64,000 nt of DNA from Luteibacter aegosomatissinici (GCF_023078495.1 NZ_CP095742.1:4364501-4428500), one strand, 5' to 3'. Positions 9,401 to 18,858 are shown, numbered from the stretch's first letter. Notes: generated by a model from the letters alone, not told the origin. Numbers and translations are program-made.

Positions 9401-9417
9401 GGGGGCTCGCAGCCCCC
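9401..9417 (-). promoter_or_regulatory. Hairpin in the sulfotransferase 5' leader
   Basis: A perfect inverted repeat with 7-bp arms (GGGGGCT/AGCCCCC) and a 3-base loop lies 12-28 bases before the sulfotransferase ATG and directly abuts the GAGGGG ribosome site. It could influence translation or be a chance GC-rich stem; no partner structure is obvious. Confidence 0.45.
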
Positions 9418-9523
9418 ATGGCTCAGCCCCCTGTAGGACGGAGCACCCCCTTTTGTGACGCAGTTATCACTTTCTCGGGCAGGACCGATGCTAGGGGCGG
9501 AGCGTCCGTTTCAACATGTCTGC

Positions 9524-9543
9524 GCGTCCCATTTGGGGGACGC
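9524..9543. promoter_or_regulatory. 7-bp dyad between AraC gene and sulfotransferase gene
   Basis: GCGTCCC and GGGACGC arms are separated by six bases (ATTTGG). It lies 25 bases after the AraC-type gene stop and about 135 bases before the sulfotransferase start. It may be the terminator stem of the regulator gene (no U-run follows) or an operator for the sulfotransferase promoter, which must lie in 9390-9567. Confidence 0.4.
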
Positions 9544-9567
9544 TGGTACCAGACACCCGCCTGGCCT

Positions 9568-10566
9568 TCACGCCAGCTCACGCAGGGCGCTATCCCAGCG
9601 CCGGACCATCATCGCGACCGGGGATGACTGGGCCCCGCCCATACTGGCGGCGCGGTAGGCACCCGGTGAAATACCGAAGGCCTGCTTGAACAGGCGCCCC
9701 GCGTGGCTCTCACTGGAGAACCCGAGTTCGGGCGCCAGCTCGGAGAGGGCGCGGCGGTCGTGGGTGCGATCATCGAGGTGGCGGCGCAGCTGCTCCACCC
9801 GGCACATCTGGATGTACCGCGCCACGCCACCCTGAGGTTCGAACAGGCGGTACAGTGCGGCCCGCGACATGCCCGTCGCCGCCAGGATGCGCTGCACGGA
9901 AAAGTCGGGATGGGTCAGGTTGGCGTCGACCAGGCGGCGTACGGTTTCCCGCCGCACGTGTTCCTGCCGATAGAAATCCGAGCGCGCCGCCGCACCCACG
10001 GGGTGAATGGCGATCGAGAGCAGGTCCACCAACGACCGCGTAACCGCGGCGTGTGCGGCTGGGGCAAGGCAGGGGGCCTGCCGGACCAGCTCACGCAGCA
10101 AGGCGCCCAGGAGCGCGCCTTCGCGCGCACCGATGCGGCAACCATGCAGGCTGCCGACATCCCCTGCGGCGGCTCGCATCGCGTCGCGCGCCAGGCTCAC
10201 TGTCACCAGTTCCACGCCAGCCGAGCTGCTTTCCATCGGCTCACGCGTATCCAGGAGCAGCGTTTCGCCGGGATGCACGGGCGCGGGCTTGCCGAACTGT
10301 CCTCCCGAAAGCTGGCCGCTCACGACGTGATGGAGCACGAAGTGATCGAAGCCATCCCGGTCGATCCGCGTGCTGCGGTAGTGACGCACGCCACCGTAGG
10401 AACGCGAAAACAGCAGGTAGCGGTCGAGCCGCCAACTCCGCACGCGGGCAAAGAACGGTGAGGCAAGCCGCTCCACATCCGAGCCCGACGCATAGAGCTC
10501 GCCGTACTGCTGGAACGCGTCATCCGGCGCCAGGCCTTCGCTATCGAAGGCGAACAGCTCGCTCAC
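9568..10566 (-). CDS. AraC-family transcriptional regulator
   Basis: 332 residues from a GTG at 10566; the frame stays open about 47 codons further upstream but that part has no family resemblance. The N-terminal two thirds look like the AraC-binding-like sensor of ligand-responsive regulators (FDHFVLHHVVSGQLSGGQ). The C-terminus carries the two helix-turn-helix units, FSVQRILAATGMSRAALYRL and LSELAPELGFSSESHAGRLF followed by FGISPGAYR. The inducer is unknown. Its position between the sulfotransferase and the divergently read cysD-cysNC genes suggests it controls one or both, which is inference. The exact start is uncertain because several GTG codons are available. Confidence 0.88.
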   Translation of the reverse strand: MSELFAFDSEGLAPDDAFQQYGELYASGSDVERLASPFFARVRSWRLDRYLLFSRSYGGVRHYRSTRIDRDGFDHFVLHHVVSGQLSGGQFGKPAPVHPGETLLLDTREPMESSSAGVELVTVSLARDAMRAAAGDVGSLHGCRIGAREGALLGALLRELVRQAPCLAPAAHAAVTRSLVDLLSIAIHPVGAAARSDFYRQEHVRRETVRRLVDANLTHPDFSVQRILAATGMSRAALYRLFEPQGGVARYIQMCRVEQLRRHLDDRTHDRRALSELAPELGFSSESHAGRLFKQAFGISPGAYRAASMGGAQSSPVAMMVRRWDSALRELA

Positions 10567-10789
10567 CGGGACACCCCGGTGGCCGGCGCAAGGACCGGCA
10601 TAAGTTTTTTGTACAGCAAACGGTCCTCCCCCGACCCGAAGCGCCCTCCCCGGGCAGCCACGACGATGCCACTCTTGATCTGCGCGGCGATCATAGCAAC
10701 GCCCCACGCCGCAAATGTCTACACGGGCCGCCTCCCGGCATCGCGCCCACCGGTGCTAGCATCGTGTGATACAGGGACCTATTTTTCGC

Positions 10790-11707
10790 ATGCCCAACCG
10801 ATTTCCTGCCGATACCGATCACCTCGACGCGCTCGAGGCGGAGGGCATCCATATCATTCGCGAAGTGGCGGCATCGTTCCGCCACCCCGTCATGCTCTAC
10901 TCGATCGGAAAGGACTCGACGGTTCTTCTCCACCTCATGCGCAAGGCGTTCGCGCCCGCCAGGCCACCCATCCCCTTGCTCCATGTCGACACCACATGGA
11001 AATTCGCGGAGATGATCGCTTTCCGCGACCGCGTGGCTGCGCAGGACGATGTGCGCATGCATGTCCACATCAATGAGGATGGCCTTCGGCAAGGCATTTC
11101 CCCCCTGACCCATGGCGCCACGGTGCACACGGACATCATGAAGACCGAGGCGCTGAAGCAGGCACTGACCGCCTTCGGTTTCGATGCGGCGCTCGGTGGA
11201 GCGCGGCGCGACGAAGAAAAATCCCGCGCGAAAGAACGGGTATTTTCGTTCCGCACCGCGCAGCACCGCTGGGATCCGCGTAACCAGCGCCCCGAACTGT
11301 GGAACGTGTACAACACCCAGGTTCACAAAGGCGAAAGCGTACGCGTCTTTCCCCTGTCCAACTGGACGGAACTGGATGTCTGGCAGTACATCCGCCGCGA
11401 GCGCATCGAGGTGGTACCGCTTTATTTCGCGCGCATGCGGCCCACGGTGGCGCGTGATGGCGCATTGATCATGGTCGACGATGACCGCTTCATGCTGCGC
11501 GAGGGCGAGGTGGTGGTTGAACGCATGGTCCGCTTCCGCACGCTGGGTGACTACCCGCTGACGGGCGCCATCAAGTCGTCGGCGCAAACCCTTGACGACA
11601 TCATCGACGAAATGCAGGTTTCGCGCACCTCCGAGCGCCAGGGCCGCGTCATCGATCACGATCCGGGCGCATCGATGGAGCGCAAGAAGCAGGAAGGCTA
11701 TTTCTGA
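10790..11707 (+). CDS. cysD: Sulfate adenylyltransferase subunit 2
   Basis: 305 residues. It is the catalytic small subunit of ATP sulfurylase, which with CysN makes adenosine 5'-phosphosulfate from sulfate and ATP. The PP-motif [12 protein letters not shown] lies near residue 38, and [15 protein letters not shown] and [19 protein letters not shown] stretches (the latter near 158) are diagnostic. The ATG at 10790 aligns with the E. coli start (302 residues); the upstream in-frame GTG at 10766 adds eight unconserved residues. The stop TGA shares its last base with the cysNC start (TGATG), indicating translational coupling. No cysH, cysI or cysJ is nearby, so the PAPS made here may feed reduction encoded elsewhere, the neighbouring sulfotransferase, or both. 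Confidence 0.97.
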   Translation: MPNRFPADTDHLDALEAEGIHIIREVAASFRHPVMLYSIGKDSTVLLHLMRKAFAPARPPIPLLHVDTTWKFAEMIAFRDRVAAQDDVRMHVHINEDGLRQGISPLTHGATVHTDIMKTEALKQALTAFGFDAALGGARRDEEKSRAKERVFSFRTAQHRWDPRNQRPELWNVYNTQVHKGESVRVFPLSNWTELDVWQYIRRERIEVVPLYFARMRPTVARDGALIMVDDDRFMLREGEVVVERMVRFRTLGDYPLTGAIKSSAQTLDDIIDEMQVSRTSERQGRVIDHDPGASMERKKQEGYF

Positions 11708-13578
11708 TGAATGACGCGAGCCTCGCCACGCAAGCACACGGCGGCCTGCTGCGCTTCATCACCTGCGGCAGCGTGGATGATGGAAAGAGTTCATTGCTCG
11801 GCCGGCTGCTGTATGACGCCGGCATGGTGCCGGATGACCAGCTGGCAGCCCTTGTCCGCGATAGCGGCGCGAGCGGATCGGTACCGACTGGCGCCATCGA
11901 TTTCGCGCTGCTGACCGACGGGCTGGACGCCGAGCGCCAGCAAGGCATCACGATCGACGTGGCGTACCGCTATTTCCATACCCCGAAGCGCGCGTTCATC
12001 GTGGCGGACTGCCCGGGCCACGAGCAGTACACGCGGAACATGGCCACCGGCGCCTCAACCGCGAGTCTCGCCGTCGTACTCGTCGATGCGCGCAAGGGGC
12101 TGCTGCCACAAACGCGACGCCATACGTACCTATGTGCTCTGATGGGCATCCGGCAGGTCATCCTGGCCGTGAACAAGATGGACCTCGTCGCGTTTTCGGC
12201 GCAAGCGTACGGCGCGATCGTCGAGGAATACGTTTCGCTGGCGAACAGCATGGGCATCACCCAGGTCGACGCGCTTCCGGTCGTGGCGATCGACGGCGAC
12301 AACATTGGTTCCTCATCGTCGCGCATGCCGTGGTACATCGGGCCGCCCCTGCTCAGGCTGCTTGAAACCGCGACGCTACCCGCGCCGGACAGCACGGCGT
12401 TCCGCATGCCCGTGCAGTGGGTGAGCCGCCCCGACCAGCGCACCCGCGGCTATGCAGGCACGGTAGCCAGCGGGAGCCTCTCGATCGGCGACGAACTCGC
12501 GGCGCTTCCTGGCAAGCGAACCGCACGGGTCACTGGGATACTGGTGGCAGGGGACCCCCAGCCCGCGGCGCGGGCCGGCCAGGCCATCACCGTCACGATC
12601 GATCGCGAGATCGATATCTCCCGCGGCGATGTCCTGGCTGCCGTCGAAACACCTTGCGAGGTCTCGTCGCATTTCGCATGCCACGTGGTGTGGATGGGCG
12701 AAGACGCCCTTCTCCCGCACCGCACCTACCTGCTACAGATGGGCACGAGCACGGTCAACGCGCGTGTCACCAGCATCAAGCACAAGGTGGATGTCGATAC
12801 GCAGGCGCAACTGGCCGCCACGCGACTTGAGCTCAACGAGGTGGCGTACTGCAACCTGGAGACGGATGCGCCGTTGGCATTCGAACCGTTCGAGACCAAC
12901 CGCACACTGGGCGGCTTCATCCTGATCGACCGTGCGACGAACGCGACAGTGGCTTGCGGCATGATCCATTTCGGCCTGCGCCGCTCGGCCAACGTCCAAT
13001 GGCAGCACCTGGACGTGGACAAGCGCCTGCGCTCCACCGCCAAAGGCCAGCGCCCGCTATGCGTCTGGCTCACGGGCCTGTCCGGCTCGGGCAAATCCAC
13101 CATCGCCAACCTGGTGGAGCGCAAGCTCGCCGATAGCGGCTTCCACACCTACCTGCTCGATGGCGACAACGTCCGCCACGGCCTGAACAGCGACCTGGGT
13201 TTCACCCCCGAGGCGCGCGTGGAAAACATCCGGCGCCTGGCCGAAGTCGCCCACCTCATGGCCGACGCCGGCCTCATCGTGCTGGTCTGCGCCATCTCGC
13301 CCTTCCGCAACGAACGCCAGTTCGCCCGCGAGCGCTTTGCCGAGGGCGAATTCATCGAGGTCTTCGTGGATGCCTCGCTCGATGCGTGCGAGGCGCGTGA
13401 CCCGAAGGGCCTTTACAAAAAGGCCCGCGCGGGCGACATCAAGAACTTCACCGGTATCGATTCACCGTATGAAGCACCTGAGCAGGCAGATGTGCACCTG
13501 ATCACTGACCGGACAGCGCCCCTAGAGCTGGCTGATTCGCTCTATGAAGTGGTCGAGACGCGAATTCGCGCGCCCTGA
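11707..13578 (+). CDS. cysNC: Bifunctional sulfate adenylyltransferase subunit 1 / APS kinase
   Basis: 623 residues, a CysN-CysC fusion as in NodQ and RaxQ proteins. The N-terminal GTPase carries [14 protein letters not shown] (G1), [17 protein letters not shown] (G3) and NKMD (G4) and drives APS synthesis by CysD. The elongation-factor-like domains 2 and 3 follow to about residue 440. The C-terminal APS kinase starts with the P-loop [16 protein letters not shown] near residue 452 and continues with [11 protein letters not shown], and phosphorylates APS to PAPS. The gene overlaps cysD by one base. Its last 77 bases are overlapped on the other strand by the open frame of the neighbouring unknown gene. 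Confidence 0.97.
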   Translation: MNDASLATQAHGGLLRFITCGSVDDGKSSLLGRLLYDAGMVPDDQLAALVRDSGASGSVPTGAIDFALLTDGLDAERQQGITIDVAYRYFHTPKRAFIVADCPGHEQYTRNMATGASTASLAVVLVDARKGLLPQTRRHTYLCALMGIRQVILAVNKMDLVAFSAQAYGAIVEEYVSLANSMGITQVDALPVVAIDGDNIGSSSSRMPWYIGPPLLRLLETATLPAPDSTAFRMPVQWVSRPDQRTRGYAGTVASGSLSIGDELAALPGKRTARVTGILVAGDPQPAARAGQAITVTIDREIDISRGDVLAAVETPCEVSSHFACHVVWMGEDALLPHRTYLLQMGTSTVNARVTSIKHKVDVDTQAQLAATRLELNEVAYCNLETDAPLAFEPFETNRTLGGFILIDRATNATVACGMIHFGLRRSANVQWQHLDVDKRLRSTAKGQRPLCVWLTGLSGSGKSTIANLVERKLADSGFHTYLLDGDNVRHGLNSDLGFTPEARVENIRRLAEVAHLMADAGLIVLVCAISPFRNERQFARERFAEGEFIEVFVDASLDACEARDPKGLYKKARAGDIKNFTGIDSPYEAPEQADVHLITDRTAPLELADSLYEVVETRIRAP

Positions 13579-14209
13579 TCTGCCGACGGCCAGTCCATGC
13601 CAGGTAAGCCATCTCGATAGCTTTGGCGGGGAAACTCAGATCGTTATCGCCCTCCACGATACCTAACCCAGCACGTGCCCCGGAAAGAATGCCCAGTAGT
13701 CTCTCGATCTCACCGGCAGCACGTTCGCTGACCGAACTGAGCGCTGAATCGGTCGATTCGCTTCCAACGATGGCGGCAATACATTCGGTGACCCGATGGA
13801 TCACCGCGGACACATCCGGCCCGCCGGCACAGCGTTCCGACGTGACTTCTCGCACCATCAGCCCTTTGCCTGTCGGCAGCATCGTGACCTTGACCGGGAC
13901 GGTGACTGCCACGTTCGTATCGCTGTGCATGGCAAGGGGCGCCATCGACGTGGCTTGCAAGTCGAGCAGGCGACGGAATGACAGGGCAATGTCATTTGCC
14001 AACGCAAGGTCGATGCCGAAGGGATACTCTTTCGCCCCATCGAAAAGGTGCAGCTCCACCTCGCCCACGTCGTAGGGAAGAGCTTCAAATTCGGCCAGCT
14101 CCTGCTCCAGCATCCGCACACGCGCCGGCACCTGAATCATATCCAGCGGGTTCTGCTCGGCGAAGGCGCGTTCCTCCATGGCTCGCCACCAATTGAGGTG
14201 CATGCGCAT
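13502..14209 (-). CDS. Unknown protein, partner of a nucleotidyltransferase-like gene
   Basis: 235 residues from the ATG at 14209, preferred because GAGAAAA lies before it; an ATG at 14236 inside the upstream gene is the alternative. I do not recognise the family. The N-terminal part ([20 protein letters not shown]) is followed by a helical stretch rich in Glu and Leu, then beta-strand-like [19 protein letters not shown] and a helical C-terminal half. No signal peptide or membrane segment is seen. It directly follows the DUF6932-like nucleotidyltransferase gene and reads in the same direction, so the two form an operon. The final 25 codons are antisense to the end of cysNC, and base composition is visibly less GC-rich than in flanking genes, which fits an acquired module. 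Confidence 0.7.
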   Translation of the reverse strand: MRMHLNWWRAMEERAFAEQNPLDMIQVPARVRMLEQELAEFEALPYDVGEVELHLFDGAKEYPFGIDLALANDIALSFRRLLDLQATSMAPLAMHSDTNVAVTVPVKVTMLPTGKGLMVREVTSERCAGGPDVSAVIHRVTECIAAIVGSESTDSALSSVSERAAGEIERLLGILSGARAGLGIVEGDNDLSFPAKAIEMAYLAWTGRRQIRAREFASRPLHRANQPALGALSGQ

Positions 14210-14222
14210 GTCGCGAATTTTC

Positions 14223-14789
14223 TCAGTGCGTATCATCCTTGGCCTCGAGTTGCTCAAGCATGTCGCCGTCATCACCCAGATCGATCCGCAGGATCCCTTT
14301 CCAGGTATTCGTATCGCGCTGGTGCCCGAAGAGGCCGAGCCAATACGAGGCGTGGCTAATAAGTTGCATGGGTGGCATCGTGGTGTCGACAAAATATGCG
14401 TCGCACCCGAAGGTCGACCTCACGCCGTGCGAACTGAAAAGTGAGGTTTTTTCGCTGAGCGCGTCGAAAAGTTGCTCTCGGCACGGACGTGACGCAAGCA
14501 ATGGTGCGAACGTGACAACGTCCAAATCCGCCGGCGGTTGCCCGCGCGTCGCCTCAGAATCTTCCACAAAGCTGCCATCGATCCACTGAAAACCGTCCCG
14601 CAAGCCAAACTCCCATAGCTCCCGGCGATATCTGAGGAACCCACGAAGGAGTTGACGGCGGTGAAGCGTCCCTCCAAAGCGCTCGATAAAGTCGACTATG
14701 TGAGTGGCATGGGGTGAGAGTTCTGCTGGAAGGACACGGCTGCCCGACGTTGGCGGCAGCAAGCCATCCGAAGTGAATGCGGGGATCAC
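14223..14789 (-). CDS. DUF6932-like protein with nucleotidyltransferase signature
   Basis: 188 residues from a GTG at 14789, with AAGGA eight bases upstream. The start IPAFTSDGLLPP and the end WLGLFGHQRDTNTWKGILRI are typical of the DUF6932 family. In between, IDGSFVEDSEATRG..PADLDVVTF gives the GSx(n)DxD pattern of polymerase-beta-type nucleotidyltransferases, with Asp-x-Asp available for metal binding. Family members are mostly unstudied; related minimal nucleotidyltransferases act in toxin-antitoxin and phage-defence modules. The following gene starts at, or just inside, its end. Lower GC than the housekeeping neighbours supports horizontal gain. Whether it is enzymatically active is not known. 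Confidence 0.75.
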   Translation of the reverse strand: MIPAFTSDGLLPPTSGSRVLPAELSPHATHIVDFIERFGGTLHRRQLLRGFLRYRRELWEFGLRDGFQWIDGSFVEDSEATRGQPPADLDVVTFAPLLASRPCREQLFDALSEKTSLFSSHGVRSTFGCDAYFVDTTMPPMQLISHASYWLGLFGHQRDTNTWKGILRIDLGDDGDMLEQLEAKDDTH

Positions 14790-14903
14790 GAATCATCCTT
14801 CCTGGTTGATTCGGGCATTCTGAGCCGGCACCGACGGCCCGCGTATTCGGCGGCGCCCGACGCGCGACCTAAGGTCTCAGCAGGGAGACGCGTCAGGTAC
14901 GCC

Positions 14904-15767
14904 TTACTCGATGTTCTGCACCTGCTCCCGCATCTGCTCAATCAACACCTTGAGCTCAACGGCAGCATTGGTCGTGCGCGAATCCACCGACTTCGAGCCC
15001 AGCGTGTTCGCCTCGCGGTTGAATTCCTGCATGAGGAAATCGAGGCGGCGGCCCACCGGCTCCTTCAGCGCCAGCACGCGGCGGGCTTCGCTGATGTGCG
15101 TGGTGAGGCGGTCGAGTTCTTCGTCCACGTCGATACGGGTGATCTGCAGCACCAGTTCCTGTTCCAGGCGGCCCGGCTCCACCGGCTGGCGCACATCGGC
15201 CAGGCGGGTTTCCAGCCGGGCGCGCAGCGCCGTGCGGATCTCCGGAAGCCAGCCGCGCACGTCGCCGACGATCTTCTCAATGCCGTCGAGGCGCTCGCGC
15301 AGGATCTCGCCCAGCTTGGTGCCTTCGCGGCCGCGGGTATCGGAAAGCGCATCCAGGGCACGATCCAGCACATCGAGCAGCGCGGCCTGCAGGGCATCCG
15401 CATCGGCCTCGGGCTGCTGCAGCACGCCCGGGAAGCGCAGCAACTCGGTGAACTCCACATTCATCCGCGGGAAGCGCTGCTCCAGGTCCAGCGCCAGCTC
15501 GGAGAGCTGGGCCAGCATCTTGCCGTTGATGCGCAGGCCCTCGCTGCTGCCCTGTTCGCTGCGCAGGCGCACGGTCACATCGACCTTTCCACGCGAAAGC
15601 CGGGTGGCAATGCGCTCGCGCAGGGCGCTTTCAAAGCTGCGCAGGTCCTCGGGCAGCCGGGGGCTGATCTCGAGGTAGCGGTGGTTCACGGTGCGCAGCT
15701 CGCAGGTGAGCGTGCCGGACGGGCCCGCGCTCTCGGCGGAGGCGTAGGCGGTCATGCTACGGATCAT
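14904..15767 (-). CDS. yicC: YicC family endoribonuclease-like protein
   Basis: 287 residues, the same length as E. coli YicC, starting MIRSMTAYASAE and ending KVLIEQMREQVQNIE. The frame runs far upstream over rph in antisense, so the start was set by the conserved MIRSMTAYA N-terminus at 15767. Two conserved domains are present: the N-terminal YicC-like region (ELRTVNHRYLEISPRLPEDL) and the C-terminal DUF1732 region (GRRLDFLMQEFNREANTLGS). E. coli YicC is reported as an endoribonuclease affecting RNA stability. It is divergent from rph with 75 bases between them, an arrangement common in proteobacteria. Confidence 0.95.
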   Translation of the reverse strand: MIRSMTAYASAESAGPSGTLTCELRTVNHRYLEISPRLPEDLRSFESALRERIATRLSRGKVDVTVRLRSEQGSSEGLRINGKMLAQLSELALDLEQRFPRMNVEFTELLRFPGVLQQPEADADALQAALLDVLDRALDALSDTRGREGTKLGEILRERLDGIEKIVGDVRGWLPEIRTALRARLETRLADVRQPVEPGRLEQELVLQITRIDVDEELDRLTTHISEARRVLALKEPVGRRLDFLMQEFNREANTLGSKSVDSRTTNAAVELKVLIEQMREQVQNIE

Positions 15768-15804
15768 GGGGGCGGGCTCGCGCGTGAAGGAAAGGTGGCA
15801 ATGG

Positions 15805-15810
15805 TAAACT
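15805..15810 (+). promoter_or_regulatory. Candidate -10 element for rph
   Basis: TGGTAAACT contains an extended -10 (TG-n-TAAACT) 32 bases before the rph ATG, in the 75-base divergent gap with yicC. No good -35 hexamer is seen, as expected for extended -10 promoters. Confidence 0.4.
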
Positions 15811-15842
15811 GACCCACCGCCCGCGCCCAACCCAGGCCCCAC

Positions 15843-16574
15843 ATGACCTTCTCCCGACCCAGCGGCCGCGCCGCCGACCAGCTGCGCAACGTCACGATCG
15901 AGCGCCACTACACCCGCCACGCCGAGGGCTCCGTGCTCGTCAGCTTTGGCGATACCAAGGTGCTGTGCACCGCCTCGGTGGAAGAGCGCGTGCCACCGTG
16001 GCTGCGCGGCAAGGGCGAGGGCTGGGTCACCGCCGAGTACGGCATGCTGCCCCGCGCCACCACCGACCGCACCCAGCGCGAAGCCGCGCGCGGCGGCCAG
16101 GGTGGCCGCACCATGGAAATCCAGCGCCTGATCGGCCGCTCGCTGCGCGCCTGCGTCGATCGCGCCGCCTTGGGCGAGCGCGTCATCACCCTGGATTGCG
16201 ATGTGATCCAGGCCGATGGCGGCACCCGCACCGCAGCGATCACCGGTGCCTACGTGGCCCTGGTCGATGCGGTGGGCACCCTGCTCAAGCGCAACGCGAT
16301 CAAGCGCGACCCGATCATGGGCGCCATCGCCGCTGTCTCGGTAGGCATCTACAAGGGCGTCCCGGTGCTGGACCTTGATTACGCCGAGGATTCCAACTGC
16401 GACACCGACATGAACGTGGTGATGAACGACGGCGGTGGGTTCATCGAGGTGCAGGGCACGGCCGAAGGCCACGCCTTCCGCCGCGACGAGATGAACGCCC
16501 TGCTCGACCTGGCCGGGAAGGGCATCAACGAGCTGGTGCTCGCCCAGCGCGCTGCGCTGGAGTCCACGCCGTGA
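15843..16574 (+). CDS. rph: Ribonuclease PH
   Basis: 243 residues. It is a phosphorolytic 3' exoribonuclease that trims tRNA precursors in the cytoplasm, active as a hexameric ring. Recognised by the N-terminal [19 protein letters not shown], the phosphate-site and RNA-binding region [39 protein letters not shown] and the C-terminal [20 protein letters not shown]. Length matches the E. coli enzyme (238) and the frame is intact. The stop overlaps the next gene's GTG by four bases, beginning a tight run rph-GNAT-rdgB-hemW. Confidence 0.98.
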   Translation: MTFSRPSGRAADQLRNVTIERHYTRHAEGSVLVSFGDTKVLCTASVEERVPPWLRGKGEGWVTAEYGMLPRATTDRTQREAARGGQGGRTMEIQRLIGRSLRACVDRAALGERVITLDCDVIQADGGTRTAAITGAYVALVDAVGTLLKRNAIKRDPIMGAIAAVSVGIYKGVPVLDLDYAEDSNCDTDMNVVMNDGGGFIEVQGTAEGHAFRRDEMNALLDLAGKGINELVLAQRAALESTP

Positions 16575-17083
16575 CCGCCGAGGTGCGGCCGGCGACGCCG
16601 GAAGACCTCGACGCGATCGTCGCGGTACACCATGCGGCGTTCGGCCGGCCCAACGAAGGCGACCTCGTGCGCCGCCTGGTTGATGCCGGCCACGCCACGA
16701 TCTCGCTGGTGGCCGTCGATGACGACGACGCGGTGATCGGCCACGTGCTGTTCTCGCCGCTTACCGTCGAGACCGGCGACGACGGCAAGGCCCTCGGTCT
16801 CGCCCCCATCGCCGTGCTGCCGGATCACCAGCGCCAGGGCGTAGGCCATGCCCTGATCGAGGAAGGCATCGGCGCCTGTTTCGTCGCCGATGCCCGCGCC
16901 GTGTTCGTGCTGGGGTCGCCGGCCTACTATGCAAAATTCGGCTTCACCAAGGCCTCGGCGCACGACCTGCACGATGCGTTCGAAGGTGGCAATGCCTTCC
17001 AGGTGCTGCCGCTGACCATCCATGGCCTCGAAGGCTACAAAGGCCGCGTCAGCTACGCGCCCGCCTTCTCGGAAGGCCTGTGA
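16571..17083 (+). CDS. GNAT family N-acetyltransferase (YhbS-like)
   Basis: 170 residues starting with a GTG in a GTGA overlap with the rph stop. A GNAT core is clear: strand [11 protein letters not shown], then [22 protein letters not shown], where QRQGVG is the acetyl-CoA pyrophosphate loop, and the later [13 protein letters not shown] motif typical of YhbS-like acetyltransferases. The substrate is unknown; small-molecule or protein amines are the usual acceptors. It is embedded between rph and rdgB with overlaps at both ends, so it is cotranscribed with RNA- and nucleotide-quality genes. Confidence 0.92.
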   Translation: MTAEVRPATPEDLDAIVAVHHAAFGRPNEGDLVRRLVDAGHATISLVAVDDDDAVIGHVLFSPLTVETGDDGKALGLAPIAVLPDHQRQGVGHALIEEGIGACFVADARAVFVLGSPAYYAKFGFTKASAHDLHDAFEGGNAFQVLPLTIHGLEGYKGRVSYAPAFSEGL

Positions 17084-17676
17084 TGCGCATTGTCCTGGCC
17101 TCGGGCAACGCCGGTAAGGTGGTGGAACTGGAACAGCTGCTCGCCGGCTCGGGCGTGCAACTCGTTCCGCAGACGACTTTGGGCGTGAGCGATGCGGATG
17201 AAACCGGCCTGACCTTTGTCGAGAACGCGCTGATCAAGGCACGCCATGCCGCGCGCGCCACCGGCCTGCCCGCACTGGCCGATGATTCGGGCATCTGCGT
17301 GGATGCGCTCCATGGCGCCCCGGGCCTGTACGCCGCCCGTTATTCGGGCGTGCACGGCGATAGCGCCGCGAATAACGCCAAGCTGCTGCGCGAACTCGAC
17401 GGCGTGCCGATGGAAAAGCGCACCGCGTATTTCATCGCCGTGCTGGTACTGCTGCGCCATGCGGACGATCCGGCACCGCTGATCGCGGAAGGCCGCTGGC
17501 ACGGCCGCATCCTCGAGGCGCCGCGTGGCGCCGGTGGCTTCGGTTACGACCCGTTGTTCCTCCCCGATGGCTCCGAACTGGGCGCCGCCGAGATCGAGCC
17601 TGCGCTGAAAAACCGCCTGAGCCACCGTGGACAGGCGCTGGACGTACTGAAGGCACGCTTCGCCGAGCTCGCATGA
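17083..17676 (+). CDS. rdgB: Non-canonical purine NTP pyrophosphatase (dITP/XTP)
   Basis: 197 residues from the ATG in TGATG; the GTG three bases earlier is in frame but less likely. It hydrolyses dITP, ITP and XTP to monophosphates, keeping deaminated purines out of DNA. Family motifs are IVLASGNAGKVVELEQLL at the N-terminus (Ham1 phosphate-binding SGN-x-GK), the conserved LADDSGICVDALHGAPG with its general-base Asp, RYSGVHGD, and GFGYDPLFLPDG near the end. The gene overlaps both neighbours, and the rdgB-hemW order is the same as in E. coli. Confidence 0.97.
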   Translation: MRIVLASGNAGKVVELEQLLAGSGVQLVPQTTLGVSDADETGLTFVENALIKARHAARATGLPALADDSGICVDALHGAPGLYAARYSGVHGDSAANNAKLLRELDGVPMEKRTAYFIAVLVLLRHADDPAPLIAEGRWHGRILEAPRGAGGFGYDPLFLPDGSELGAAEIEPALKNRLSHRGQALDVLKARFAELA

Positions 17677-18830
17677 CCACGCTGTCGCCCCCGCTGTCCC
17701 TGTACGTCCACATGCCGTGGTGCGTGCGCAAATGCCCGTACTGCGATTTCAACTCGCACGGCGTGCGTGGCACGCCCGAATACGCCACGTACGTGGATAC
17801 GTTGCTGGCAGACATGGACGCGGACCTGCGCGACTTCGGTGGCATGCTCGCTGGGCGGCGCATCGAGACCGTGTTCTTCGGCGGCGGCACGCCCAGCCTG
17901 TTCACCCCGGAACTGATCGGCCGCTTCCTCGACGGCGCGCGCGAACGCCTGCCCTTCGTCAACGGTGCGGAAGTCACCCTGGAAACCAACCCCGGCACGG
18001 TCGAGCACGGCCGCTTCGATGGCTACCTCGCTGCCGGGGTAAACCGTATTTCCTTCGGCGTGCAGAGTTTCGATAACGACAAGCTGCACCGGCTGGGCCG
18101 CATCCATTCCGCGCACGAGGCGGCCGATGCGGTACGCCAGGCGCAGGATGCCGGCATCGACAACATCAACATCGACCTGATGTACGCCCTGCCCGACCAG
18201 GATCTGGCCGGTGCGCTGGATGATGTCGACAAGGCCATGGCGCTCGGGCCGACCCACATCTCGCACTACCAGCTCACCCTGGAGCCGAATACCGCCTTCG
18301 CCGCCAACCCGCCCCCGCTGCCCGATGACGATGCGGCCTGGGCGATCCAGGAAGCCTGCCAGGAACGGCTGGCGGCCGGTGGTTATGGCCAGTACGAGGT
18401 TTCCGCCTATGCCCAGCCCGGTCGCCGTTGCGCGCACAACCTCAACTACTGGCGCTTTGGCGATTACCTGGGCATCGGTGCGGGCGCGCACGGCAAGGTG
18501 AGCGGCCCCGATGGCATCCGCCGCCGCTGGAAGTCCCGCCTGCCCGCCGCCTACCTTTCGGCTGCCGGCGGTCCGGCCCGCATCGGAGGCGATAGCGTAG
18601 TCGCTGGCGACGACCTGCCTTTCGAGTACATGCTGAACGCGTTGCGCCTGATCGATGGCGTGCCCATCAGCGACTTCGCCGAACGGACCGGCCTGCCCCT
18701 CGACGCGATCGCACCAGGCCTGGCCGAGTGCCGCCGCCGGGGCTGGATCGACAACGATCCAGCTGCCCTGCGCACCACGGCGTTGGGCCAGCGCTTCCTC
18801 AACGACGTCATCGAAGCCTTCATGGCCTGA
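17673..18830 (+). CDS. hemW: Radical SAM heme chaperone HemW
   Basis: 385 residues. It starts with PLSLYVHMPWCVRKCPYCDF, where C-x3-C-x2-C binds the 4Fe-4S cluster that cleaves S-adenosylmethionine. FFGGGTPSLF and LETNPGTVE are further radical SAM motifs, and the HemW C-terminal domain follows (about residues 290-385). The PYCDFNSH sequence and the gene order after rdgB match E. coli HemW rather than true HemN; HemW proteins carry heme to respiratory enzymes and lack coproporphyrinogen oxidase activity. The start overlaps rdgB (ATGA). It is the last gene of the run. The cytochrome bd operon nearby needs heme, but no direct link is shown. Confidence 0.95.
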   Translation: MTTLSPPLSLYVHMPWCVRKCPYCDFNSHGVRGTPEYATYVDTLLADMDADLRDFGGMLAGRRIETVFFGGGTPSLFTPELIGRFLDGARERLPFVNGAEVTLETNPGTVEHGRFDGYLAAGVNRISFGVQSFDNDKLHRLGRIHSAHEAADAVRQAQDAGIDNINIDLMYALPDQDLAGALDDVDKAMALGPTHISHYQLTLEPNTAFAANPPPLPDDDAAWAIQEACQERLAAGGYGQYEVSAYAQPGRRCAHNLNYWRFGDYLGIGAGAHGKVSGPDGIRRRWKSRLPAAYLSAAGGPARIGGDSVVAGDDLPFEYMLNALRLIDGVPISDFAERTGLPLDAIAPGLAECRRRGWIDNDPAALRTTALGQRFLNDVIEAFMA

Positions 18831-18842
18831 CCGGCCGCTCAC

Positions 18843-18858
18843 GTAGGCTGAGACCTAC
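18843..18858. terminator. Small hairpin after hemW
   Basis: GTAGG and CCTAC arms around a six-base loop lie 13 bases after the hemW stop. The stem is short and no U-run follows, so this is only a weak terminator candidate; the GTAGG arm also resembles a decayed REP head. Confidence 0.25.
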
